From Actinomycetes bacterium (GTDB lineage Bacteria; Actinomycetota; Actinomycetes; Propionibacteriales; Propionibacteriaceae), in the NCBI GenBank assembly GCA_023460935.1, contig JAEWOI010000027.1, positions 119,016 to 183,015 of the forward strand: a stretch of DNA of 64,000 bases. The letters are read 5' to 3'. Positions within the stretch are counted from its first letter, which is position 1. Each line of letters begins with the position of its first letter. A program made the position numbers and the translations under genes. Under the pieces are notes generated by a model that saw nothing but the letters and a program-made list of their open reading frames with translations, made no database searches and had not been told where the DNA came from. Shown here piece after piece: positions 44,936-54,269 of the stretch.

Positions 44936-45730
44936 ATGGTGCTGATGGGTGGACACGTCGACCAGGCCGACCCGATCGCTGAGGCCAGGGCCCGCGGGGC
45001 CGGCCTGAGCCAGTTCTTCCTCGGCGACCCGCAGGCATGGAAGGGCCCGAAGGTTGCCTACCCGGGCGGGGCCGCGGCGCTGCGGGCCGACGCCGCGGCA
45101 GCCGGGATCGCGCTGTACGTCCACGCGCCCTACGTGCTCAACGTCGCCACCACGAACAACCGCATCCGGATCCCGAGCCGGCAGCACCTGCAGAAGCAGC
45201 TGGACGCCGCCGCCGAGATCGGCGCGGCAGGGGTGATCGTGCACGGCGGCCACGTGCTGGCGGCGGACGACCCGGAGACCGGCTTCGACAACTGGCGCAA
45301 GGCGGTGGACGGGCTGCGCATCGAGGTGCCGCTGCTGATCGAGAACACCGCCGGCGGCACCAACGCCATGGCCCGCCACCTGGACCGGATCGCCCGGCTC
45401 TGGGACGCCATCTCGGCCTCACCCAACGCCGACCGGGTCGGGTTCTGCCTCGACACCTGCCACGCGCATGCCGGCGGCATGGAACTGTCCGGGCTGGTGG
45501 AGCGGATCCTGGCGATCACGGGGCGGATCGACCTGGTGCACGCCAACGACTCCCGCGACGCCTTCGACTCCGGCGCCGACCGGCACACCAACTTCGGGCT
45601 GGGCAACTGCGACCCGGAAGGGGTGGCCGAGGTGGTGGCGACAGCCGGCGCCCCGATCGTGGTGGAGACCCCCGGTGGGGTCGAGGGTCAGGCCGCCGAC
45701 CTGGACTGGCTGCGCGAGCGCCTCTCCTGA
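44936..45730 (+). CDS. nfo: Endonuclease IV-family AP endonuclease
   Basis: 264 residues, TIM barrel with three zinc ions. Ligand segments are MGGHVDQADP, IALYVHAPYVLNVATTNN, VIVHGGHVL, VPLLIENTAGG, VGFCLDTCHAHAGG, IDLVHANDSRD, GADRHTNFGLGNCD and the final PIVVETPGG. Cuts DNA at abasic sites during base excision repair. ATG 44936 or ATG 44945. Somewhat shorter than E. coli Nfo (285), normal for actinobacterial members. Confidence 0.92.
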   Translation: MVLMGGHVDQADPIAEARARGAGLSQFFLGDPQAWKGPKVAYPGGAAALRADAAAAGIALYVHAPYVLNVATTNNRIRIPSRQHLQKQLDAAAEIGAAGVIVHGGHVLAADDPETGFDNWRKAVDGLRIEVPLLIENTAGGTNAMARHLDRIARLWDAISASPNADRVGFCLDTCHAHAGGMELSGLVERILAITGRIDLVHANDSRDAFDSGADRHTNFGLGNCDPEGVAEVVATAGAPIVVETPGGVEGQAADLDWLRERLS

Positions 45731-45820
45731 CCGGCGGCAGCCGCCCGGCTCCCGGGCCGGCGGTCTCGCCCATTCCCGCCCCGCCGGTCGGGGTGGCCGC
45801 GCGGGGATAACCTGACCCTC

Positions 45821-47908
45821 GTGAGCAACAGCATCTACGTCGCCGCACCGGAGGGGCTGACGGGCAAGTCCATGGTTGCCGTGGGCATGGTCGAGGCGCT
45901 GACCCGCACGGTGAGTTCTGTCGGGGTCTTCCGTCCAGTGGTCCGCAGTGGCGCGGAGGACGCGATCCTGCGCACCCTGACCAGCCTGCCCGGCGTGAAC
46001 CAGACCTACGCCGACGCCGTCGGGGTCACCTACGAGGACGTGCACGACGACGCCGACGCCGCCCTGCACACCCTGGTGGAGAAGTACGCGCAGATCCGCG
46101 AGCGCTACGAGTCGGTGGTGATCCTCGGTTCCGACTACACCGAGACCACCTCCCCGACCGAGCTCACCTTCAACGCACGGGTGGCTGCGAACCTGAACGT
46201 GCCGGTGATCCTTGTGGTCTCCGGACGCAACCGCACCCCCGAGGACATCCGCTCCGCCGCCGAAGGCGGGCTGGCCGAGTTCCGCGCCCACCACGCCAAG
46301 GTGATCGCGGTCATCGCCAACCGGGTCGGCTCGCTGGAGCGCGGCACTAGCGAGGAGGTCGACCCGGCCGAGCTCGCCGCCGTCCGGGCCGAGCTGGCCA
46401 AGCTGCCCGACGTGGTCACCGCAGCCCTGCCGGCCGACCGCCTGCTCGCTGCGCCGCTGGTGCGGGCCCAGTTCGACGCGGTCGAGGCCAACCTCGTGCT
46501 GGGCAATCCGGAGCTCCTCGAGCGGGAGTCGGCCGACATCCTGGTGGCTGCCATGACGCTGCCCAACGTGCTGCGCCGGCTCACTCCGGAGTCGACGATC
46601 ATCATGCCCGGCGACCGCTCCGACATGCTGCCGGGCCTGCTGCTCGCCCACGTCTCGGGCTCCTTCCCTCCACTGGCCGGGATCATCCTGCTCGGCGGGT
46701 ACGAGATTCCCGACACCATCGCGAAGCTGATCGGAAGCATCCACAACGAGCTGCCGATCGGCATGACGAGCCTCGGCACCTACACCTCGTCGGACCGGAT
46801 GTTCCGGCTGGAGGGCGCGATGACGTCCAGCCCGCGCAAGGTCGAGATCGCCCGCCGCATCTTCTCCGAGCACGCCGATGTGCCGGCCCTGCTGCAGGCG
46901 CTGCAGGTGCACCGTTCGGAGGTGGTGACGCCGCTGATGTTCGAGCACCAGTTGCAGGACCTGGCCCGTTCCGACCGGCGCACGATCGTGCTGCCGGAGT
47001 CCACCGACGACCGCATCCTCGCCTCTGCCGACATCCTGCTGCGCCGCGGCGTCGCGAACCTGATCCTGCTCGGCGACGCCCAGTCGATCAAGGCGCGGGC
47101 CAGCCACCTCGGCCTCGGCCTGCAGGGCGTGGAGGTGGTGAACCCTGCCGATCCCGAACTGGTGGAGCGGTTCGCAGCCGAGTACGCGCGGCTGCGCGCC
47201 CACAAGGGCGTCAGCATCGAGCAGGCAAGGGAGAAGCTGAAGGACCTGTCCTACTTCGGCACGATGATGGTGCACCTCGGCATGGCCGACGGCATGGTCT
47301 CCGGCGCCATCAACACCACGGCGAACACCATCCGGCCCTCGCTGGAGTTCATCAAGACCAAGCCCGGGGTGACCGTGGTCTCCGGGTCGTTCCTGATGTG
47401 CATGCCCGACCGGGTCGTGGTCTACGCCGACTGCGCGGTGAACCCCGACCCCACCGCAGAGCAGCTCGCCGACATCGCGATCAGCTCCGCCGAGACCGCC
47501 ATCGCCTTCGGCATCGAGCCGCGGGTGGCGATGCTCTCCTACTCCACCGGCACCTCCGGCACCGGGGCGGACGTGGACAAGGTGCGCCAGGCCACGGAAC
47601 TCGTCCGCGAGCGCCGTCCCGACCTGGCCCTGGAGGGCCCGATCCAGTTCGACGCCGCCGTCGACCCGACGGTCGCGCGGACGAAGCTGCCCGACTCCCC
47701 GGTGGCCGGGCGGGCGACGGTGTTCATCTTCCCCGACCTGAACACTGGCAACAACACCTACAAGGCCGTGCAGCGCTCGTCCGGCGCGGTCGCGATCGGG
47801 CCGGTGCTGCAGGGCCTGAACAAGGCGGTCAACGACCTGTCCCGCGGGGCACTGGTCGAGGACATCGTGAACACCGTGGCCATCACCGCCATCCAGGCCC
47901 AGGCCTGA
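45821..47908 (+). CDS. pta: Phosphate acetyltransferase
   Basis: 695 residues, the long Pta form. N-terminal P-loop-like/DRTGG regulatory part (IYVAAPEGLTGKSMVAVGMV, middle NVLRRLTPESTIIMPGDRSD) and the C-terminal PTA_PTB catalytic domain: RTIVLPESTDDRILASADIL, MVHLGMADGMVSGAINTTAN, AMLSYSTGTSGTGADVDKVR and TVFIFPDLNTGNNTYKAVQR. Converts acetyl-CoA and phosphate to acetyl phosphate. Start GTG 45821 (SNSIYVAAPEG). ackA follows after 28 bases; together they form the acetate overflow/assimilation pathway. Confidence 0.96.
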   Translation: MSNSIYVAAPEGLTGKSMVAVGMVEALTRTVSSVGVFRPVVRSGAEDAILRTLTSLPGVNQTYADAVGVTYEDVHDDADAALHTLVEKYAQIRERYESVVILGSDYTETTSPTELTFNARVAANLNVPVILVVSGRNRTPEDIRSAAEGGLAEFRAHHAKVIAVIANRVGSLERGTSEEVDPAELAAVRAELAKLPDVVTAALPADRLLAAPLVRAQFDAVEANLVLGNPELLERESADILVAAMTLPNVLRRLTPESTIIMPGDRSDMLPGLLLAHVSGSFPPLAGIILLGGYEIPDTIAKLIGSIHNELPIGMTSLGTYTSSDRMFRLEGAMTSSPRKVEIARRIFSEHADVPALLQALQVHRSEVVTPLMFEHQLQDLARSDRRTIVLPESTDDRILASADILLRRGVANLILLGDAQSIKARASHLGLGLQGVEVVNPADPELVERFAAEYARLRAHKGVSIEQAREKLKDLSYFGTMMVHLGMADGMVSGAINTTANTIRPSLEFIKTKPGVTVVSGSFLMCMPDRVVVYADCAVNPDPTAEQLADIAISSAETAIAFGIEPRVAMLSYSTGTSGTGADVDKVRQATELVRERRPDLALEGPIQFDAAVDPTVARTKLPDSPVAGRATVFIFPDLNTGNNTYKAVQRSSGAVAIGPVLQGLNKAVNDLSRGALVEDIVNTVAITAIQAQA

Positions 47909-47936
47909 ACCGACCCCCCGTCGAAGGAGACACCAA

Positions 47937-49121
47937 GTGAGCACCCAGGTCCTGCTGCTTAACTGCGGCTCGAGTTCGATCAAGTACAAGGTGATCGACG
48001 CCGACTCCGAGCAGGTGGTGGCCACCGGCATCATCCAGCGCATCGGCGACGAGTCCGGCACCCTCGACCACAAGCTGGAGGGCGAGACCGTCCACGTCGA
48101 CCGCGGCTTCCCCAACCACGCCAGGGCGCTGAACTACCTGGTGCGGGTGTTCAACGCCCACGGTCCCGACCTGGACCAGATCCGGGCGGTCGGCCACCGC
48201 ACGGTGCACGGCGGCGACAAGTTCCGCTCGACCGTGGTGATCGACGACGACGTGCTGGAGGGGCTGCGCGAGCTGAGCCCCCTCGCGCCCCTGCACAACC
48301 CTCCCGGCATCGCCGGCATCGAGGCGGCCCGCGAGGTGCTGCCGGACGTGCCGCACGTGGCGATCTTCGACACCTCGTTCTTCTCCACGCTGCCGGCGGA
48401 GGCGTTCACCTACGCGATCGACGCCGACCTCGCCGCCGAGCACGGTATCCGCAAGTACGGCTTCCACGGCACCTCCCACAGCTACGTGTCCCGGCAGGCC
48501 GCGGAGTTCCTCGGCCGCGACTACGCCGAGCTGAAGCAGATCGTCTGCCACCTCGGCAACGGCGCTTCGGTGTCGGCCATCGACGGCGGCGTGGCGGTGG
48601 AGACCTCGATGGGGCTCACCCCGCTGGCCGGCCTGGTGATGGGCACCAGGTCGGGCGACATCGACCCCGGCGTCCACGCCTTCCTCGGCCGCGAGCTGGG
48701 CATGAGCCTGGCTGACGTGGACAACCTGCTGAACAAGAAGTCCGGCATGCTCGGCCTGGCCGGTGTCACCGACTTCCGCGACGTGAACGAGCTGATCGAG
48801 GAGGGCGACGCCAAGGCGATCCTCGCAATGGACGTGTACTGCCACCGGCTGTTGTCCTACATCGGGGCCTTCATGGCAGTGCTCGGCGGCGTCGACGTGA
48901 TCACCTTCACCGCAGGGGTGGGCGAGAACGACAACCTGGTGCGGGAGAAGGTCATCGGGCGGCTGGCCGGGCTCGGTGCGATCCTCGACCCCGAGGCCAA
49001 CGCCCACCGGGCGAAGGACGCCCGCCGGATTTCCACGGCCGACTCCCCGATCACGGTGCTGGTGGTGCCGACCAACGAGGAGCTGGCGATGGCGCGCGAG
49101 ACCAAGGCCGCGATCGCCTGA
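47937..49121 (+). CDS. ackA: Acetate kinase
   Basis: 394 residues. Converts acetyl phosphate and ADP to acetate and ATP. ASKHA-fold motifs: VLLLNCGSSSIKYKVIDADS, AVGHRTVHGGDKF, PLAPLHNPPGIAGIEAAREV, IFDTSFFSTLPAEAF, YGFHGTSHSYVSRQAAEFLG, LGNGASVSAI and TFTAGVGENDNLVREKV. GAAGGAG precedes GTG 47937. Second gene of the pta-ackA operon. Confidence 0.97.
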   Translation: MSTQVLLLNCGSSSIKYKVIDADSEQVVATGIIQRIGDESGTLDHKLEGETVHVDRGFPNHARALNYLVRVFNAHGPDLDQIRAVGHRTVHGGDKFRSTVVIDDDVLEGLRELSPLAPLHNPPGIAGIEAAREVLPDVPHVAIFDTSFFSTLPAEAFTYAIDADLAAEHGIRKYGFHGTSHSYVSRQAAEFLGRDYAELKQIVCHLGNGASVSAIDGGVAVETSMGLTPLAGLVMGTRSGDIDPGVHAFLGRELGMSLADVDNLLNKKSGMLGLAGVTDFRDVNELIEEGDAKAILAMDVYCHRLLSYIGAFMAVLGGVDVITFTAGVGENDNLVREKVIGRLAGLGAILDPEANAHRAKDARRISTADSPITVLVVPTNEELAMARETKAAIA

Positions 49122-49153
49122 CCCGGGCCGGCCCGAGCAGGGAGGGAGGGCAC

Positions 49154-50608
49154 GTGCCCGTCCGCCTCCTGCGCAACGCCCGGATCGCCGGACGGGCCGG
49201 CGGCGTCGTCGACCTGCTGGTTGCCGACGGCACGCTGCAGCCGGCCACGGCCGATGCTGCTGGGGCGGAGATCGTCGACCTTGAGGGCCGCTGGCTGGTG
49301 CCAGGGCTGGCCGACCGGCACGTCCACCTCACCCAGTGGGCCGAGGCCAGCCGGCGCATCGACGTCTCCACCGCCCACAGCGCAGCGGAGGCAGCCGTCC
49401 TGGTGGCCGCAGCGTTCGCCCGGGGCTCCACGGAAGTGGTGGGCCACGGCTTCCGGGACGCGCTGTGGCCGGATGTGCCCACCGCAGCGCTCCTGGACGC
49501 GGTCAGCGGTGAGCGGCCGGTGGTGCTGGTGGGCGCCGACCTGCACTGCGCGTGGCTGAACAGCGCAGCGCTGCGCCGCCACGGCCTGGTGGCCACCGGC
49601 CTGGTCCGCGAACAGGCGGCCTTCGCCGTGCTGGGAGCCCTCGGCCGGGCCGACCGGGCCACGGTGGACGGCTGGGTGCGGACGGCGCTCGAGCGCGCCG
49701 CAGCGCGCGGGGTGACCCGGCTGACCGACCTCGAGATGGCCTGGGGTTTCGAGGACTGGCCGCGGCGGGCCGCAGCGGCGCCCCTGCCCGTGCAGGTGGA
49801 CGCCGGCTTCTACCCCGTCGACCTCGACCGGGCCATCGCTGCCGGCCTGCGCACCGGTGCGGTCGTGCCCGGCACCGGCGGACGGGTGCGCGTCGGGCCT
49901 CTGAAGGTGATCACCGACGGGTCACTGAACACCCGCACCGCCTGGTGCTTCGACCCCTACCCCGGCCTCGAGACCGGCGAGCACCCTTGCGGGGTGGCCA
50001 CCGTCGCCTATCCGGAACTGGTGGACCTGCTGGGCCGCGCGCACGCCGGCTCGCTGCGGGTGGCGGTCCACGCGATCGGTGACCGGGCCAACGCTGCGGC
50101 CCTGGACGCCTTCGCAGCTACCGGCGCCCAGGGCTCGATCGAACATGCGCAGTTGCTGCGCGACGAGGACGTGGCCAGGTTCGCGGCGCTCGGAGTCGTG
50201 GCGAGCGTGCAGCCGGAGCACGCCATGGACGACCGGGACGTGGCCGACCGGTACTGGCCCGGCCGGACCCGGCGCGCGTTCCGGCTGCGCGACCTGGCAG
50301 CTGCCGGCGTTCGGCTGGCACTCGGCTCGGACGCGCCCGTCGCCCCGCTCGACCCGTGGCTGGCGATCTCCGCTGCGGTGAGCCGCTCCCGCGACGGCGC
50401 CGAGCCGTGGCACCCGGAGCAGGCCATCGACGTTGGCGCAGCCCTGGCAGCCTCCACCGACGGCTCCGGCGTGCTCAGGCCGGGCGCGCCGGCGGAGTTC
50501 GCCGTCCTCGACCGCGACCCCTACGCCTGCACCGGGGAGGAACTGCGCACGATGGGAGTCCACGCCACGATGCTCGCCGGGGCCTGGACCCACCCACCGT
50601 CCACCTGA
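49154..50608 (+). CDS. Amidohydrolase family protein (YtcJ-like)
   Basis: 484 residues. Metal-dependent amidohydrolase with HxH in LADRHVHLTQWAEASRR, later metal ligands in VAVHAIGDRANAAALDAFAA and GSIEHAQLLRD, and the Asp in ALGSDAPVAPLDPWLAISAA. This is the amidohydrolase-3/YtcJ group, which lacks well-defined substrates. GTG 49154 with GGAGGGAGG upstream. It follows ackA by 32 bases and may be read through from it. Confidence 0.87.
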   Translation: MPVRLLRNARIAGRAGGVVDLLVADGTLQPATADAAGAEIVDLEGRWLVPGLADRHVHLTQWAEASRRIDVSTAHSAAEAAVLVAAAFARGSTEVVGHGFRDALWPDVPTAALLDAVSGERPVVLVGADLHCAWLNSAALRRHGLVATGLVREQAAFAVLGALGRADRATVDGWVRTALERAAARGVTRLTDLEMAWGFEDWPRRAAAAPLPVQVDAGFYPVDLDRAIAAGLRTGAVVPGTGGRVRVGPLKVITDGSLNTRTAWCFDPYPGLETGEHPCGVATVAYPELVDLLGRAHAGSLRVAVHAIGDRANAAALDAFAATGAQGSIEHAQLLRDEDVARFAALGVVASVQPEHAMDDRDVADRYWPGRTRRAFRLRDLAAAGVRLALGSDAPVAPLDPWLAISAAVSRSRDGAEPWHPEQAIDVGAALAASTDGSGVLRPGAPAEFAVLDRDPYACTGEELRTMGVHATMLAGAWTHPPST

Positions 50609-50672
50609 CCCCTCCGGCGGGCCTTCCCGCTCGGGTCTCGTCGGCGCGGGTGATCGACGGGCGGGCCGACCG

Positions 50673-50694
50673 TCGTCCACAGGAGTTGTCCACA
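50673..50694. other. DnaA-box-like pair in an intergenic region
   Basis: TCGTCCACA (50673-50681) and an exact TTGTCCACA (50686-50694) lie 4 bases apart, followed by GTGGGGATAA, close to an inverted box. The spacer 50609-50729 holds no gene. Role unproven. Confidence 0.4.
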
Positions 50695-50729
50695 GTGGGG
50701 ATAACTACAGCGGTGTCATTCCACCGGTC

Positions 50730-51080
50730 TCAGGGCTCGACCTCGGCGTAGAGGCCGAGCCGGTTGCCGTCGGGGTCGGTGAAGTCGAAGTACTCCAGGA
50801 CGCTCTCCACCTGGCGCAGGCCGCTGACCTGTACCCCCATCCGGGCCAGCCGCGCCCGCTGCCCGGCCACGTCGGCCACCCCGAACCGCAGCACGAAGCC
50901 ACCCGGCGCGCCCTGGGAGTCCTGCCCGAGCCGCAGCCAGACCCCGCCGACCTTGAACTCGACCACCCCCTCGCTCGGCTCCAGGTCGGGACTGGTGAGC
51001 TCGAACACCCGCTGGTACCACTGCACGCTGCGCTGGAGATCCGTCGTGGGGACGCCGACGGTGACGCTCTGGATCCTCAC
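50730..51080 (-). CDS. VOC-family (glyoxalase/dioxygenase-like) protein
   Basis: 116 residues, one VOC domain of two beta-alpha-beta-beta-beta units. IQSVTVGVPTTDLQRSVQWY opens the first; the second ends YFDFTDPDGNRLGLYAEVE, with the usual DPDGN turn and Glu. The first unit has Gln/Thr rather than the typical metal His, so metal binding is uncertain. GTG 51080. Substrate unknown; such small VOC proteins also serve as antibiotic-binding proteins. Confidence 0.85.
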   Translation of the reverse strand: MRIQSVTVGVPTTDLQRSVQWYQRVFELTSPDLEPSEGVVEFKVGGVWLRLGQDSQGAPGGFVLRFGVADVAGQRARLARMGVQVSGLRQVESVLEYFDFTDPDGNRLGLYAEVEP

Positions 51081-51295
51081 CCTGAGGATTCTTGGGCCGG
51101 CGGCCGCTCAGCTCAATGGCGCGCGGCGCAGCTGACCCAGTGTGCACTCCGGACCGGTGGGGGCTTCACATTCGCTCAGTCGACGAGGTGCTCGGTGCCG
51201 TCCGCTGCCGGCACCCGGCTCGGGAGCGGTCCATGCGGTGAGCCTGGGCCGGTCATCGGCTGGACCGGTGGCCGGCTCGCCGCGATCATGGCGGG

Positions 51296-52477
51296 GTGCG
51301 GCAGATCAGCGACGAGCAGCGACGGATCCGGCTGGCGCGGCGGCACGCCGTCCATCCCGAGCACCGGCTCCCCGACCCGGTGGCCGCCACGCGCGCCATG
51401 ACCGTCCTGCACGCAACCGAGCCCCCGACGGTGCACCTCTCCCTCGCCGCCCGCGTGGACGGGCTCGCCGTGGCTGACGTCGAGTCCGTCCTCTACGAGC
51501 AGCGCAGGCTGGTGAAGCAGCTGGCGATGCGGCGGACGCTGTTCGCCTTCCCGCGGGACCTCCTGCCGGCAGCGCTGGGCAGCGCCTCGGCACGGGTCGC
51601 CGCGTCCGAGTTCCGCCGGACGGCTGCCGACGTCGCCAGGTCTGGCGTGGCGACGGACGGCGAGGCATGGGTGGAGGCCGCTGCCGCCGCGGTCCTGGCC
51701 CGGCTCGAGGACGGCTCCGAGCTGGATGCCGCCACGTTGCGCCGCGAGGTGCCGCTGCTGGACACCCGGATCGGTTTCGGCGCCGGACGCTGGGCCGTGC
51801 AGAGCGCTGTCGCACCTCGGATCCTGACCCTGCTCGGGGCTCGCGGGCTCGTCGTCCGGGGGCGCAACAAGGCCCACTGGCGGATCTCCAGGCCGCAGTG
51901 GACGGCCACGACGACGTGGCTGGGTGAGCAGCCGCAGCCCTGGACCGAGCGCGAGGGTTACGCCGAACTCGTCCGGCGGTGGCTGAGGACCTTCGGCCCC
52001 GGCACCGAGACCGACCTGGCCTGGTGGCTGGGCGCGACCAAGGGGGCGGTCCGCTCCGCCCTCGCCGACGTCGAGGCCGTCCGGGTCGGCCTGGACTCCG
52101 GAGACACCGGCTGGGTGTTGCCCGGGGACGACGGCCCGGAGCCGGAGGTCTCCCCGTGGGCGGCCCTGCTGCCCACGCTGGACGCGACCACGATGGGCTG
52201 GAAGCAGCGCGACTTCTACCTGGATCCGGCCGACGTCCCGTACCTGTTCGATACCGCAGGCAACGGGGGCACCACAGCCTGGTGGAACGGCAGGGTGGTC
52301 GGTTGCTGGGTGCAGGACCCCGATGGCAGCGTGCGGGTGGTGCTGCGCAGCGACCCCGGTGCGCAGGCCCGGCGCCGCCTCGATGCGGAGGCCCGGCGGC
52401 TGACCGACTGGTTCGGCGGTGAGGTGGTCACCTCGGTCTTCGCCTCGCCACAGGTGCGCGGGGAACGCCTGCCCTGA
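51296..52477 (+). CDS. Winged-helix DNA-binding protein (PF06224/AlkX-AlkZ-related)
   Basis: 393 residues. Matches the HTH_42 superfamily, several winged helices in tandem whose characterised members include DNA glycosylases AlkZ and YcaQ/AlkX for crosslinks. Features here: MRQISDEQRRIRLARRHAVH at the start, YEQRRLVKQLAMRRTLFAFP, LRTFGPGTETDLAWWLGATK and FGGEVVTSVFASPQV at the end. The catalytic QxQ or QxD motif of the glycosylases is not obvious, so DNA repair is a guess. GTG 51296; ends 98 bases before the ABC-F gene. Confidence 0.8.
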   Translation: MRQISDEQRRIRLARRHAVHPEHRLPDPVAATRAMTVLHATEPPTVHLSLAARVDGLAVADVESVLYEQRRLVKQLAMRRTLFAFPRDLLPAALGSASARVAASEFRRTAADVARSGVATDGEAWVEAAAAAVLARLEDGSELDAATLRREVPLLDTRIGFGAGRWAVQSAVAPRILTLLGARGLVVRGRNKAHWRISRPQWTATTTWLGEQPQPWTEREGYAELVRRWLRTFGPGTETDLAWWLGATKGAVRSALADVEAVRVGLDSGDTGWVLPGDDGPEPEVSPWAALLPTLDATTMGWKQRDFYLDPADVPYLFDTAGNGGTTAWWNGRVVGCWVQDPDGSVRVVLRSDPGAQARRRLDAEARRLTDWFGGEVVTSVFASPQVRGERLP

Positions 52478-52575
52478 CCCCGTGCCGGTTGACTTCCCGG
52501 GACGGCTTCCCGCAAGCTGGGCTCCATGTGGAACTGACCTCTCGCCCGTAGCCCTGCCAGCGATTGAGGTCATGC

Positions 52576-54228
52576 ATGTCCGCTTCCCTTTTCCTTTCCG
52601 GCGTCGCCGCGTCCTTCGGCGCCCGGCCACTGTTCTCCGGGCTCGACCTGACCCTCACCGCCGGTGACGTGACCGCCGTGGTGGGCCCGAACGGCTCTGG
52701 CAAGACCACCCTGCTGCGGATCGTCGCGGGCGAGCACCTGCCTGACGCCGGTGAGGTGCGCTTGGCCCCACCCGACGCAACCGTCGGCTACCTGCCCCAG
52801 GAGCCGCCGGGGGCGGCCGAGACGATCCTGGACTACGCGCTGCGCCGCACCGGGGTCGGGCCTGCCTACGCCGCGTTCGAAGCCGCGGCCACCGCACTGG
52901 CCGACGACCCGGCCGACGCCGACCAGCGGTACTCCGCGGCGCTGGACCGCTGGCTCACGCTCGGCGGCGCAGACCTGGAGGTGCGCCTTGCGGAGGCACT
53001 GGTGCGGGTGGGCCTCGACGTGCCCCTGGACCGCCCGCTCGGCCACCTCTCCGGAGGGCAGGCCGCCCGCGCCGGGCTGGCCACGACCCTGGTCAGCAGG
53101 TATGACCTGCTGCTGCTCGACGAGCCGACCAACAACCTCGACGCTGCCGGGCTGGACGCCGTGACCGACTTCGTCCGGGCGGGCGGGACGCCGGTCATGG
53201 TCGCGTCCCATGACCGCGCCTTCCTCGACGCCGTGGCCACCGGTGTGCTCGAACTGGACCTCGCCCAGCAGGCCGTGAACCACTTCAGCGGCGGCTGGAC
53301 GGCCTACCGTGCGGCCCGCACGCTGGCCCGGCAGCAGGCCGAGGCTGAGTACGCGGCCTGGGCCGCGGAGCGCGCACAGCTCGCAGAGGACGCCCGGCGC
53401 AAGTCGGAGTGGGCGAGGGTCGGGCGGGCCAAGGCAGCCCGGCTGGGGCCGGGGCAGCAGCTGGCCAGGAAGTTCAAGGAGGACCGCGCCCGGCGCATGG
53501 ACCAGCGGGCCGCCCGCGTCCAGGCAGCGGTGGAGCGCCTGCCGGAGGTGGCCCAGCCGCGCAGGGAGTGGGAGTTGCGCTACACGATCGCCGAGGCGGA
53601 GCCCCCGGTGGAGGTCGTGCTCACCCTGGACGCCGTGGTGGTGGCGAACGGCGGGTTCACCCTCGGCCCGGTCTCTGCGCAGGTGGCCCGCGGCGACCGG
53701 GTGGCCCTCACCGGCGCCAACGGCACCGGGAAGAGCACGCTGCTGCAGGCTGTGCTCGGTGACCGGCCCGTCAGCTCCGGCCGGCTCTCGGTGGGGGCGA
53801 GGGTGCGGACCGGGCGGCTGGACCAGGGTCGCCGGGTGGTGGCCGGACCCGACACCCTCCTCCAGCGGGTGCTGGCCGGGCTGGGGAGCACGGACGCGGC
53901 GGCCGCGCGGACGCTGCTGGCCAAGTTCGGGCTGGGCGCTGAGCACGTCGCACGCCCGTGCGACACGCTCTCGCTCGGTGAACGCACCCGTGCCGCCCTG
54001 GCCCTGCTGCAGGGTCGCGAGGTCAACCTCGTGGTGCTGGACGAGCCGACGAACCACCTCGACGCCACCGCCATCGACCAGCTGGAAGCCGCCCTGGCCG
54101 GCTTTGCGGGCACGCTGCTGATCGTCACCCACGACCGGGCGCTGCTGCAGGCCCTCGAACCGACGCACACCTGGCAGTTCGACCGCGTCGGGGACCGCTC
54201 GCTGGTGCAGGTGCTCGCCGAAGCCTGA
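52576..54228 (+). CDS. ABC-F family ATPase
   Basis: 550 residues with two nucleotide-binding domains and no membrane part. Domain 1: Walker A VVGPNGSGKTTLL, signature LSGGQAARAGLATTL, Walker B LLLLDEPTNNLD. Domain 2: Walker A LTGANGTGKSTLL, signature LSLGERTRAALALL, Walker B LVVLDEPTNHLDATAIDQ. The linker of about 80 residues (ARRKSEWARVGRAKAARLG) is highly charged. ABC-F proteins act on the ribosome and include antibiotic-protection factors. ATG 52576 with GAGG just upstream is preferred to TTG 52564. A three-codon open frame (ATG 52526) upstream is too small to call an attenuator. Confidence 0.93.
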   Translation: MSASLFLSGVAASFGARPLFSGLDLTLTAGDVTAVVGPNGSGKTTLLRIVAGEHLPDAGEVRLAPPDATVGYLPQEPPGAAETILDYALRRTGVGPAYAAFEAAATALADDPADADQRYSAALDRWLTLGGADLEVRLAEALVRVGLDVPLDRPLGHLSGGQAARAGLATTLVSRYDLLLLDEPTNNLDAAGLDAVTDFVRAGGTPVMVASHDRAFLDAVATGVLELDLAQQAVNHFSGGWTAYRAARTLARQQAEAEYAAWAAERAQLAEDARRKSEWARVGRAKAARLGPGQQLARKFKEDRARRMDQRAARVQAAVERLPEVAQPRREWELRYTIAEAEPPVEVVLTLDAVVVANGGFTLGPVSAQVARGDRVALTGANGTGKSTLLQAVLGDRPVSSGRLSVGARVRTGRLDQGRRVVAGPDTLLQRVLAGLGSTDAAAARTLLAKFGLGAEHVARPCDTLSLGERTRAALALLQGREVNLVVLDEPTNHLDATAIDQLEAALAGFAGTLLIVTHDRALLQALEPTHTWQFDRVGDRSLVQVLAEA

Positions 54229-54269
54229 CCCGGCGAGCCGGCGCGGGTGCCGCGCATACCGTGGTCGGT

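Noticed and set aside
45419..48115. Long minus-strand open frame opposite pta
   Set aside because: Shadow of pta/endonuclease IV; composition is His/Val/Gly/Gln-rich with no domain pattern.
52526..52537. Three-codon ATG-TGG-AAC-TGA as an attenuator leader for the ABC-F gene
   Set aside because: No ribosome binding site and no convincing alternative hairpins; too short to support.
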